Assembly (NCBI GenBank): GCA_900770875.1
Contig: CAAGLV010000061.1
Coordinates: 1-12,346 of the forward strand
Length of the DNA stretch: 12,346 nt
From: Flavobacteriales bacterium
GTDB lineage: Bacteria > Bacteroidota > Bacteroidia > Flavobacteriales > Weeksellaceae
Reading direction: 5' to 3'
The notes beneath the pieces were generated by a model that was not told the origin of the DNA, did not search any database, and saw nothing but the letters and a program-made list of their open reading frames with translations. The translations under genes were made by a program, and so were the position numbers. Shown here in pieces: positions 1 to 7,324 of the stretch. Each line of letters begins with the position of its first letter. The stretch's first letter is position 1.

Positions 1-2
1 AA

Positions 3-878
3 ATGACAAAAGTTAAAGTTGGAATGGTACAAATGACTTGTACTAAAGACAAACAAGAAAATTTAAATAAAGCGATTGAACAAATTAAAGTTGCTGCAGC
101 AAAAGGTGCTCAAATCGTATGTTTACAAGAATTATTTACCTCATTATATTTCTGTGATGTTGAAGATTACGACAACTTCGATTTAGCCGAAGCAATTCCT
201 GGTCCATCTACAGACGCTTTATCTGTAGTTGCAAAAGAATTAGGTGTTGTAATTATTGCATCATTATTCGAAAAACGCGCACAAGGATTATACCACAATA
301 CAACCGCAATTTTAGATGCCGATGGAGAATATTTAGGTAAATACCGCAAAATGCACATTCCAGACGATCCGGCATTCTACGAAAAATTCTACTTTACACC
401 AGGCGATTTAGGATACAAAGTATTCTCAACTAAATTTGGTAAAATTGGAGTTTTAATTTGTTGGGATCAATGGTATCCAGAAGCTTCTCGTATTACAGCT
501 TTAATGGGAGCAGATATCTTATTTTACCCAACTGCAATTGGATGGGATACAACACAAGACGAAGAAACAAACCAAGATCAATACAACGCTTGGCAAACAA
601 TACAACGTTCGCACGCTGTTGCAAATGGAGTTCCTGTAATTTCGGTTAACCGTTGTGGTTTTGAACAAGATGGTGCCATGAAATTTTGGGGAGGATCTTT
701 CGCTGCTAATGCTCAAGGTAAATTATTGTACTTAGCATCTCACGATAATGAGGAAACAGAAGTGGTAGAATTAGATTTAAACGAATCTGATTACTTCCGT
801 AAACACTGGCCATTTTTAAGAGATCGTCGCATCGAAACTTACGCGCCTATTACGAAGCGTTTTATTGATGAAGATTAA
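3..878 (+). CDS. aguB: N-carbamoylputrescine amidase (nitrilase superfamily)
   Basis: Cytoplasmic hydrolase expected to convert N-carbamoylputrescine to putrescine, CO2 and ammonia, the last step of the agmatine route. The 291-residue protein is one carbon-nitrogen hydrolase domain with the full nitrilase triad: Glu43 (in LQELF), Lys116 (in KYRKMHIPDD) and Cys153 (in LICWDQWYPEA). The HIPDDPAFYEKFYFTPGD stretch and the GWD loop near residue 180 are typical of the AguB subgroup rather than of beta-alanine synthases. The ATG lies two bases inside the window, and MTKVKVGMVQ is a normal family N-terminus, so the gene looks complete although its promoter is off the edge. aguA follows after 20 nt, which strengthens the assignment because the product of AguA is the substrate of AguB. 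Assignment from motifs and context is firm. Confidence 0.95.
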   Translation: MTKVKVGMVQMTCTKDKQENLNKAIEQIKVAAAKGAQIVCLQELFTSLYFCDVEDYDNFDLAEAIPGPSTDALSVVAKELGVVIIASLFEKRAQGLYHNTTAILDADGEYLGKYRKMHIPDDPAFYEKFYFTPGDLGYKVFSTKFGKIGVLICWDQWYPEASRITALMGADILFYPTAIGWDTTQDEETNQDQYNAWQTIQRSHAVANGVPVISVNRCGFEQDGAMKFWGGSFAANAQGKLLYLASHDNEETEVVELDLNESDYFRKHWPFLRDRRIETYAPITKRFIDED

Positions 879-898
879 TCCCTAAATTAAACTTTAAA

Positions 899-1960
899 TT
901 GAACACAATAGATACATCAAAATTCCCTAAAGATTTAGGATATCGTTTCCCTGCAGAATGGGAAGAGCACGAGGCTACTTGGTTATCATGGCCACATAAA
1001 GAAGCTTCGTGGCCAGATCGTATTCACTTAATTTACCCTGCATATGCGCAATTTATTGCCGAATTATCGAAAGGAGAAAAAGTACGCATCAATGTAAAAG
1101 ACGAAGCCATGAAAGCTTTTGCTTTATCGCACATCGAAAAAACAGATGCCGATTTAGCACAAATTGAATTCTATTTTCACGAAACAAATGATGCTTGGTG
1201 TCGCGATCATGGACCAGCTTTCTTAATCAATAAAAATAATCCCGAAGCGCCTAAAGCTATTGTAGATTGGGGATTTAACGCTTGGGGAGGAAAATATCCA
1301 CCATTTGAAAACGACGATGTTATTCCAACTAAAATTGCAGAAGCATTTAATCTTCCGGTTTTTTATCCTAATATTATTATGGAAGGAGGATCGGTAGAAT
1401 TTAACGGAAAAAATACGGTAATGACATCAAAATCGTGCTTATTAAACGAAAACCGTAATCCAGAATACAAGCAAGAAGAAATCGAAGAATTTTTAAGAAA
1501 TTACTACGGTGTTTCTCAAGTACTTTGGGTTGAAGACGGAATTGTTGGTGATGATACAGATGGACACATCGACGATACCATTCGTTTTATTAACGAAGAC
1601 ACTGTTTTAACTGTTGTCGAAACAGACGAATTAGACGATAATTACGAACTTTTACAAGTTAATCTACGCCAATTACAAGAAATGCGTTTAGAAGATGGAC
1701 GTCCTTTAAATATCATCCAATTACCAATGCCTGATGGTGTATATTGCGAAGGCGAGCGTTTACCAGCTTCTTATGCTAATTTTTACATTGCAAATAAATC
1801 AGTCATTGTACCAACTTATCGTTGTGCAAAAGACGCAATTGCATTAGATATTATTAAAAAATGTTTCCCAAATCGCGAAGTGGTAGGAATTGATTCTACT
1901 GATATTATTTGGGGGTTAGGATCTTTTCACTGTTTAAGTCAGCAAGAACCAAAAATATAA
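899..1960 (+). CDS. aguA: Agmatine deiminase (peptidyl-arginine deiminase family)
   Basis: Converts agmatine to N-carbamoylputrescine and ammonia, feeding the AguB reaction encoded just upstream. The 353-residue protein carries the guanidino-modifying enzyme signatures: WLSWPHKEASWP near residue 28, NDAWCRDHGP around 97-106, MEGGS at 161-165, TDGHIDD with His223, and the C-terminal FHCLSQQEP with the nucleophile Cys345. The usual glycine-rich segment before that cysteine reads GLGSFHC here, a mild variant. The start is TTG at 899: the reading frame has no ATG before Met71, deep inside the conserved region, whereas relatives begin only a few residues before the KxLGYxFPAEW segment, which matches this TTG. 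The 20-nt gap after aguB holds no visible Shine-Dalgarno sequence or terminator, so the two genes are probably co-transcribed. The transcript ends at the palindrome beginning 6 nt after the stop. Confidence 0.94.
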   Translation: MNTIDTSKFPKDLGYRFPAEWEEHEATWLSWPHKEASWPDRIHLIYPAYAQFIAELSKGEKVRINVKDEAMKAFALSHIEKTDADLAQIEFYFHETNDAWCRDHGPAFLINKNNPEAPKAIVDWGFNAWGGKYPPFENDDVIPTKIAEAFNLPVFYPNIIMEGGSVEFNGKNTVMTSKSCLLNENRNPEYKQEEIEEFLRNYYGVSQVLWVEDGIVGDDTDGHIDDTIRFINEDTVLTVVETDELDDNYELLQVNLRQLQEMRLEDGRPLNIIQLPMPDGVYCEGERLPASYANFYIANKSVIVPTYRCAKDAIALDIIKKCFPNREVVGIDSTDIIWGLGSFHCLSQQEPKI

Positions 1961-1965
1961 GCGTT

Positions 1966-1999
1966 AAAAAAAACCGAAGATTAATCTTCGGTTTTTTTT
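1966..1999. terminator. Perfect palindromic bidirectional intrinsic terminator
   Basis: A 34-bp perfect palindrome: eight A, the arm CCGAAGATT, its complement AATCTTCGG, then eight T. Transcribed from either strand it forms a hairpin followed by a U tract, so it can end both the aguBA transcript (plus) and the convergent MaoC-type gene (minus). The stop codons lie 5 nt away on each side or closer. Confidence 0.93.
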
Positions 2000-2003
2000 A
2001 TTT

Positions 2004-2462
2004 TTATTTAAAATGATATAAGAAAATTACATCTCCTGTATATGCCGATTTTGCTTGATCTTTAATTTCTAGATCAGCCGAAATAACCACCTTGATAATA
2101 CCTCTTAAATTCGAAATAGATTTTAACCTAGCATTTAAACGAACTTCGTTATCAACTAAAACCGGATGACCAAATTTAATGTTATCAATCCCATAATTAA
2201 TCTCCATTTTAACATTTCTTACCTCAGCAATTTCTTTCCATAAATAAGGAATTAAAGAAAGCGTTAAATAACCATGTGCAATCGTAGATTTAAAAGGACC
2301 TTCTGTTTTAGCTCGTTCCTCATCTGTATGTATCCATTGATGATCTAATGTTGCATCTGCAAATTTATTAATCTGAGCTTGATCAATCTTATGCCAACTA
2401 GAAGCACCAATCTTTTGTCCTTCTAGAGCCTTGTATTCTTCAAAATTATTTATAATAACCAT
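2004..2462 (-). CDS. MaoC-family (R)-specific enoyl-CoA hydratase-like protein
   Basis: A 152-residue single hotdog-fold protein of the MaoC/NodN dehydratase type. The hydratase-2 signature is present: FADATLDHQWIHTD with the catalytic pair Asp40 and His45, spaced five residues apart as in PhaJ-type enzymes, followed by IAHGYLTLSL at about 61-70. Members hydrate trans-2-enoyl-CoA to (R)-3-hydroxyacyl-CoA; the exact acyl chain cannot be read from sequence. There is no signal peptide or membrane segment, so it should be cytoplasmic. It stands alone, converges on aguA with a shared terminator, and has its own upstream promoter candidate. The 3-hydroxyacyl-CoA dehydrogenase at the other end of the window belongs to the same broad area of acyl-CoA metabolism but is about 9 kb away. 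Family call is strong; substrate unknown. Confidence 0.88.
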   Translation of the reverse strand: MVIINNFEEYKALEGQKIGASSWHKIDQAQINKFADATLDHQWIHTDEERAKTEGPFKSTIAHGYLTLSLIPYLWKEIAEVRNVKMEINYGIDNIKFGHPVLVDNEVRLNARLKSISNLRGIIKVVISADLEIKDQAKSAYTGDVIFLYHFK

Positions 2463-2501
2463 AATTAATTAGGTACTTATTTTTAGTAGAGTTTAGAATC
2501 C

Positions 2502-2509
2502 CAAAACTA
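2502..2509 (-). promoter_or_regulatory. Candidate -7 box for the MaoC-type gene
   Basis: On the minus strand this reads TAGTTTTG, a full match to the Bacteroidota -7 consensus TAnnTTTG, 39 nt before the ATG. No TTG-type -33 element is seen 17-23 nt upstream, so the match may be chance in AT-rich DNA. The box lies inside an inverted repeat, GTTTAG-N10-CTAAAC (2491-2512), which could be a repressor site. The rest of the 247-nt gap between this gene and katG shows no small gene. Confidence 0.4.
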
Positions 2510-2657
2510 AACATATAATTCTGAGTATCCTAATTTATACCTACATTCTATGTTTTAAAAAAAAGTTAAAATAACACAAAATTTAATAGTTTGGCTTGAT
2601 TATAGCATAAATAAATACGATTTAAAATGTTAAAAATTCTTATCAAAAAAGAAAATT

Positions 2658-2688
2658 TTTGACTAAATTTAAGAAGAAAATAAATTTA
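2658..2688 (+). promoter_or_regulatory. Candidate katG promoter (-33 TTTG, -7 TAAATTTA)
   Basis: TTTG at 2658-2661, a 19-nt spacer, then TAAATTTA at 2681-2688, seven of eight positions of a TAnnTTTG box with only the final G missing. The predicted transcript start is near 2693, giving a leader of roughly 17 nt before the katG ATG. No clear OxyR-like dyad was found by eye in the upstream DNA. Confidence 0.5.
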
Positions 2689-2709
2689 AATACATAAAAC
2701 AAAAACAGT

Positions 2710-4971
2710 ATGGAAAACGGTTCTAATGACATCGGAAAATGCCCATTTCACAATGGGAGCTTACAGCAAAATAATGCTGCAGGACGCGGTACTCAAAATA
2801 AAGATTGGTGGCCAAACCAATTAAACTTAAATATTTTAAAACAGCACGATACAAAAACTAATCCTATGGGAGTAGATTTTGATTATGCTAAAGAATTTAA
2901 TTCGCTAGATTTAGAAGCTGTTAAAGCAGATTTAAAAGCTTTAATGACAGATTCTCAGGATTGGTGGCCAGCCGATTTCGGACACTACGGACCTTTATTT
3001 ATACGTATGGCTTGGCACAGTGCTGGTACATACCGTGTGCAAGATGGTCGCGGTGGTGGTGGAGAAGGACAACAACGTTTTGCTCCATTAAACTCTTGGC
3101 CAGATAACGTTTCTTTAGATAAAGCACGTCGTTTATTATGGCCTATTAAACAAAAATATGGTAAAAAAATATCTTGGGCCGATTTAATGATCTTAACAGG
3201 TAACGTTGCCTTAGAATCTATGGGATTCAAAACATTAGGTTTTGCAGGTGGACGTGCCGATGTTTGGGAACCCAACCAAGATGTATATTGGGGATCAGAA
3301 AAAACGTGGTTAGCAGGTGATATTCGTTATGCTCATGCAACACACGGTGTCCCTGGTGATAACGTTGTTATTTCGGATGAAAAAGCAACAGGTGAAGAAC
3401 ATTCTCGTAATTTAGAGAATCCTTTAGCTGCTGTACAAATGGGATTAATTTATGTTAACCCAGAAGGACCTGATGGAAATCCTGATCCATTAGCATCTGC
3501 AAGAGATATTCGCGATACATTTGCTCGTATGGCAATGAATGATGAAGAAACTTTAGCTTTAATCGCAGGTGGACACACATTTGGTAAAACACACGGTGCT
3601 GCATCTGCAGATCACGTAGGTGCTGATATTGAAGATGCCGATTTAGAAGCACAAGGTTTAGGTTGGGCTAACTCTTACGGAACAGGTAAAGGTGGTGATA
3701 CAATTACTTCTGGATTAGAAGTTACTTGGACATCTAAACCAACAGAATGGTCTAACTTATTCTTATCATACTTATTTGGATTTGAATGGGAATTAACTAA
3801 ATCTCCAGCAGGTGCTCATCAATGGGTAGCAAAAGATGTAGGCGAAATTATTCCTCATGCTCACGATCCAAACAAAAAATTAAAACCAACAATGTTAACA
3901 TCTGATTTAGCATTACGTTTTGACCCTGAATACGAAAAAATTGGACGTCGTTTCCTAGAGCATCCAGAAGAATTTGAAGAAGCATTCCGTAAAGCATGGT
4001 TTAAATTAACTCACCGTGATATGGGACCAGTTTCTCGTTACTTAGGTCCAGATGTTCCTAAAGAAGAATTTGTATGGCAAGATCCAATCCCAAAGCACGA
4101 AGGCGAATTAATTAATGATGCCGATGTAGCTTCATTAAAGCAAGAAATTTTAGGATTAGGATTAACTGTATCTGAATTAGTTTCTACAGCATGGGCATCT
4201 GCTTCTACATTCCGTGGATCAGATAAACGTGGTGGAGCTAATGGATCTCGTATCCGTTTAGAACCAATGAGAAATTGGGAAGTAAACAATCCTGTACAAT
4301 TATCTAAAGTTTTAGCTGCTTACGAAGGTTTAAAAGCTAAATTTGGTAAAAATGTTTCTATTGCAGATTTAATCGTATTAGGAGGTGCTGTTGGTATTGA
4401 ACAAGCTGCAAAAGCTGCTGGTTACGATATTACAGTTCCATTTATTCCTGGTCGTACAGATGCAACACAAGAACAAACAGATGTAGATTCTATCAAATGG
4501 TTAGAACCAATTGCAGACGGATTCAGAAATTACCGTAAATACAACAATCATGCTGTATCAACAGAAGAATTATTAATTGATAAAGCGCAATTATTAACTT
4601 TAAACGTGCCAGAATTAGTTGTTTTATTTGGTGGTTTACGTGCAATTAACATTAACTATAACGGATCTAACCACGGTATCTTTACAGATAAGCCTGGACA
4701 ATTAACGAATGATTTCTTTGTTAATTTATTAGATATGTCTACAGAATGGAAAGCAATGGATCATTCAAAACAAACATATTTAGGTTCTGATCGTAAAACT
4801 GGAGCAGCTAAATATACAGGGACTCGTAATGATTTAGTTTTCGGCTCAAATTCAGAGTTACGCTCTATTGCAGAAGTTTATGCTGCAGATGATGCGAAAG
4901 AAAAATTTGTACACGATTTTGTTGCAGCTTGGAACAAAGTTATGAATGCAGATCGTTTCGATGTAAAATAA
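2710..4971 (+). CDS. katG: Bifunctional catalase-peroxidase
   Basis: Heme enzyme that removes hydrogen peroxide by catalase and peroxidase activity in the cytoplasm. The 753-residue length is normal for the family and includes both the active N-terminal and the degenerate C-terminal peroxidase domains. Distal-side residues are Arg99, Trp102 and His103 (IRMAWHSAGTYR), and the proximal heme ligand is His289 (AGGHTFGKTHG). The residues of the Met-Tyr-Trp crosslink needed for catalase activity are all present: Trp102, Tyr248 (LIYVNPEGP) and Met274 (FARMAMND). The mobile arginine is Arg436 in LTHRDMGP. The N-terminus has the common KCPFHNG motif and no signal peptide. Codons are strongly biased (nearly all arginines CGT), which suggests high expression. 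It is a single-gene unit with its own promoter candidate and a bidirectional hairpin after the stop. All key residues are intact. Confidence 0.98.
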   Translation: MENGSNDIGKCPFHNGSLQQNNAAGRGTQNKDWWPNQLNLNILKQHDTKTNPMGVDFDYAKEFNSLDLEAVKADLKALMTDSQDWWPADFGHYGPLFIRMAWHSAGTYRVQDGRGGGGEGQQRFAPLNSWPDNVSLDKARRLLWPIKQKYGKKISWADLMILTGNVALESMGFKTLGFAGGRADVWEPNQDVYWGSEKTWLAGDIRYAHATHGVPGDNVVISDEKATGEEHSRNLENPLAAVQMGLIYVNPEGPDGNPDPLASARDIRDTFARMAMNDEETLALIAGGHTFGKTHGAASADHVGADIEDADLEAQGLGWANSYGTGKGGDTITSGLEVTWTSKPTEWSNLFLSYLFGFEWELTKSPAGAHQWVAKDVGEIIPHAHDPNKKLKPTMLTSDLALRFDPEYEKIGRRFLEHPEEFEEAFRKAWFKLTHRDMGPVSRYLGPDVPKEEFVWQDPIPKHEGELINDADVASLKQEILGLGLTVSELVSTAWASASTFRGSDKRGGANGSRIRLEPMRNWEVNNPVQLSKVLAAYEGLKAKFGKNVSIADLIVLGGAVGIEQAAKAAGYDITVPFIPGRTDATQEQTDVDSIKWLEPIADGFRNYRKYNNHAVSTEELLIDKAQLLTLNVPELVVLFGGLRAININYNGSNHGIFTDKPGQLTNDFFVNLLDMSTEWKAMDHSKQTYLGSDRKTGAAKYTGTRNDLVFGSNSELRSIAEVYAADDAKEKFVHDFVAAWNKVMNADRFDVK

Positions 4972-4997
4972 TTATTTAATAAATAATATCTTTTAAA

Positions 4998-5030
4998 AGG
5001 CACGGATTAATTTCTATGCCTGTTTTATTT
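4998..5030. terminator. Probable bidirectional terminator between katG and the M13 peptidase
   Basis: AGGCA (4998-5002) pairs with TGCCT (5017-5021) around a 14-nt loop that can pair partly. On the plus strand GTTTTATTTT follows; on the minus strand the hairpin is followed by TTTT. It lies between the stop codons of the convergent genes. The stem is short, so strength is uncertain. Confidence 0.55.
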
Positions 5031-7111
5031 TACCATATTTTAATACGCTCTTCGGGTTTCTTATACATTTTATCTCCAGGTTTTATATCAAACGCCTTTA
5101 TAAAATTATCTTGATTTATCAATGGACCTATCACTCGAAAATATCCAGGAGCATGTGGATCTGTCTTAATTTTATTTTGTAGATATTGATCTGTAGCTTT
5201 TTCTTTAAAAGTTGTAGCCCAACTTATAAAAAATCTTTGATCTTGCGTAAATCCATCTATTAATCCTGGATTTCCAAAATCATTCAGATACATTTGTAAA
5301 GCATCATATGCAACAGCTATACCTCCTAAATCACCAATATTTTCACCACTTGTAAATTTTCCATTTATAAAATTTCCTTTTACAGGTTCGTATTGATTAA
5401 ATTGATTCGCCAATAAGGTTACCTTTTCATCAAATTTAATACGATCTTCTTCTGTCCACCAATTTATTAAATTCCCATCTCCATCGAACCGAGAACCTGC
5501 ATCATCAAATGCATGAGAAATCTCGTGTCCAATTGTAGCCCCTATTCCGCCAAAATTTACAGCCGGGTCAGCCTGTGAATTGAAATAAGGTGGTTGAAGC
5601 AAAGCTGCTGCAAAAACAATTTCGTTTGCATCAGGTCGATAATAAGCAGACACATATTGAGGTGTAACTAACCATTCTGATTCTGATATAGGCTTACCTA
5701 TTTTAACTAAATTATTATCATACTGCCACGCTAAAAAATGCTGAATATTTGTGTATAATGTCGCTCCATTTTGAGGCGATTCAATGGTTAATTTAGAATA
5801 ATCTTTCCATTGGTTCGGATATCCTATTTCAATCTTAATTTTGGCTAATTTTTCTTTTGCTTTTCCTTTTGTTTCATTCGACATCCAATCCAATTGATCA
5901 ATATGATTATTGAATGATTTCTTTAGGTATTTTACATATAATTCGATTTGGTTTTTATTTTCTGAAGGGAAATATTTCTCTACATAAAGTTTTCCAAATG
6001 CCTCTCCTAACACATCATCAATTAAATTAAACACTTTAGTTTCTACTGTACTCTGTATTTCTTGTCCTTCAAGAAATTTTAGATAAAAATCGAAATCAAT
6101 TTGTTCTGTTTCCATCGTTAAATAATTGGCATTTTTACTTAGTAATTTATATTTTAAATAGTCTTTTATTAAATTTAAATTTTTATCTGTTAACAACTTA
6201 TCTAAATTCTTGTAATAATTAATTTCTTTTATTATTACCTGATCTGTTTTTACTCCAGCATCAACAAGATATTTATTTAAATCAATCCCTTTCACAAGGT
6301 CTCCTAATTCTGTATTCTTTATAATATTATAACTCAAATTAGCATTTCGCCTTTGTTCCTGAGTAAGCAGATATGAAGCTAATTGTTTCTCAAAATAAAC
6401 AATGTTTTTAGCTGTTTGCTCTGGTTTTTCCTCTCCTAAAACACGAAGCAAATTACTTACGTATATTTGATATCTCTCTAAAACAGCTAAATTATCTTCA
6501 TCCAATTTTTGAAAATATTCTCTACCTAACCCAAGTTTAGGACCATTAAGATGTACTATATTTTGTTTTGTATTTTTAAAATCTCTTCCAACAGACCATT
6601 CATAAAAAGGATTATTTCCAAACCTTGTTGCAGCAGTTAAATATTTTTGTAAATCAGTCCATGTATTTATTGCAGTAATTTGATTTATCTCATTTTGAAT
6701 TGGTATTAATCCTTGTTCATTCCTTCTATCTATATCTATAAAAGATTGATACAAGTTTTTAATTTTATCACTTTCCGAGCCCAATACATGATTAGAAGAA
6801 ACTATAGAATCAAGTATCTGTGCACATTCTTTTTCTACTTTTTCGGTAATAATATCAGATACATCTACTCCACCTAAAACTGGCGGTATTTGAGTATTTC
6901 TGATCCAATTTCCATTTACAAAATTATAGAAATCATCTTGTGGATGGATATTAAAATCCATATCTACTAGATTAAGTCCATAGTTTGATTCGCTATTCTT
7001 TTGATTTATCTTTACTTCTCTTGGTGCTTCGTTTGCTAATTTTGTTGTTATACAAGCATTAAAAAATATTAAACTTGTACAAGTAAATAAACCTATTCTT
7101 ATTCTATTCAT
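5030..7111 (-). CDS. M13-family (neprilysin-like) zinc metallopeptidase, putative lipoprotein
   Basis: A 693-residue M13 endopeptidase. The N-terminus has a charged start, a hydrophobic stretch and the lipobox-like FNAC with Cys20, so export as a lipoprotein anchored in the inner or outer membrane is likely. The peptidase M13 N-terminal domain spans roughly 55-435 (PQDDFYNFVNGNWI near 57-70). The catalytic domain has the substrate-binding segment VSAYYRPDANEIVF, the zinc motif HEISH at 529-533 and the third ligand Glu590 in ENIGDLGG, with Asp594. The C-terminus DPHAPGYFRVIGPL...KIW is standard for bacterial members. Substrates should be oligopeptides outside the cytoplasm. The gene is monocistronic, convergent with katG and divergent from the sulfur operon. 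Its arginines are mostly AGA, AGG and CGA, unlike the CGT/CGC of katG or the aguBA pair, pointing to low expression or foreign origin. No convincing promoter was seen in the AT-rich DNA before it. Confidence 0.93.
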   Translation of the reverse strand: MNRIRIGLFTCTSLIFFNACITTKLANEAPREVKINQKNSESNYGLNLVDMDFNIHPQDDFYNFVNGNWIRNTQIPPVLGGVDVSDIITEKVEKECAQILDSIVSSNHVLGSESDKIKNLYQSFIDIDRRNEQGLIPIQNEINQITAINTWTDLQKYLTAATRFGNNPFYEWSVGRDFKNTKQNIVHLNGPKLGLGREYFQKLDEDNLAVLERYQIYVSNLLRVLGEEKPEQTAKNIVYFEKQLASYLLTQEQRRNANLSYNIIKNTELGDLVKGIDLNKYLVDAGVKTDQVIIKEINYYKNLDKLLTDKNLNLIKDYLKYKLLSKNANYLTMETEQIDFDFYLKFLEGQEIQSTVETKVFNLIDDVLGEAFGKLYVEKYFPSENKNQIELYVKYLKKSFNNHIDQLDWMSNETKGKAKEKLAKIKIEIGYPNQWKDYSKLTIESPQNGATLYTNIQHFLAWQYDNNLVKIGKPISESEWLVTPQYVSAYYRPDANEIVFAAALLQPPYFNSQADPAVNFGGIGATIGHEISHAFDDAGSRFDGDGNLINWWTEEDRIKFDEKVTLLANQFNQYEPVKGNFINGKFTSGENIGDLGGIAVAYDALQMYLNDFGNPGLIDGFTQDQRFFISWATTFKEKATDQYLQNKIKTDPHAPGYFRVIGPLINQDNFIKAFDIKPGDKMYKKPEERIKIW

Positions 7112-7240
7112 TATAAATTAATTATTTACTTATTTATACTCTTCAATTATCTTCTAATTTAACTCTTTAATATTAAATTATGTATCATCTAATACATTAT
7201 TAGTTTCTAATGATATTCAATATAACTCTACTTCTACTCT

Positions 7241-7254
7241 GTAACTTTTGTTAC
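7241..7254 (+). promoter_or_regulatory. Operator 1: GTAAC-N4-GTTAC dyad before the sulfur operon
   Basis: GTAACTTTTGTTAC has five perfectly complementary arm pairs around TTTT and fits the general Crp/Fnr half-site arrangement (compare the NtcA pattern GTA-N8-TAC). Its centre, 7247.5, is 29.5 nt before the start of the -7 box at 7277, which puts it near -41.5 from a start at about 7289. The likely binder is the Crp/Fnr-type regulator encoded in this operon, acting as a class II activator. A closely similar site lies before tauE. Confidence 0.72.
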
Positions 7255-7276
7255 TGCCCAACTTATTTAGCTCCTC

Positions 7277-7284
7277 TACCTTTG
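7277..7284 (+). promoter_or_regulatory. -7 box of the sulfur operon promoter
   Basis: TACCTTTG is a full match to the Bacteroidota TAnnTTTG element. No TTTG/TTG -33 element sits at normal spacing; that position is taken by the flank of operator 1, as expected for an activator-dependent promoter. The predicted start near 7289 leaves a leader of about 36 nt before the ATG at 7325. Confidence 0.65.
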
Positions 7285-7324
7285 TATTACAAAATCATAA
7301 AGTAGAACATAAAACATAACAATA

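Noticed and set aside
2463..2709. Possible OxyR-type dyad (ATAG-N7-CTAT) before katG.
   Set aside because: An ATAG occurs near 2602 but no matching second half was found at the required spacing.
2985..4289. Several minus-strand open frames of 65-96 codons inside katG.
   Set aside because: They are antisense shadows of a complete, strongly conserved gene; their translations are low-complexity and match no family I recognise.
7189..7203. CTAATA-CAT-TATTAG inverted repeat and a cluster of CTAA/TTAG words between the M13 peptidase and the sulfur operon.
   Set aside because: Short arms in very AT-rich DNA, no flanking extension and no fixed relation to a promoter; likely chance.
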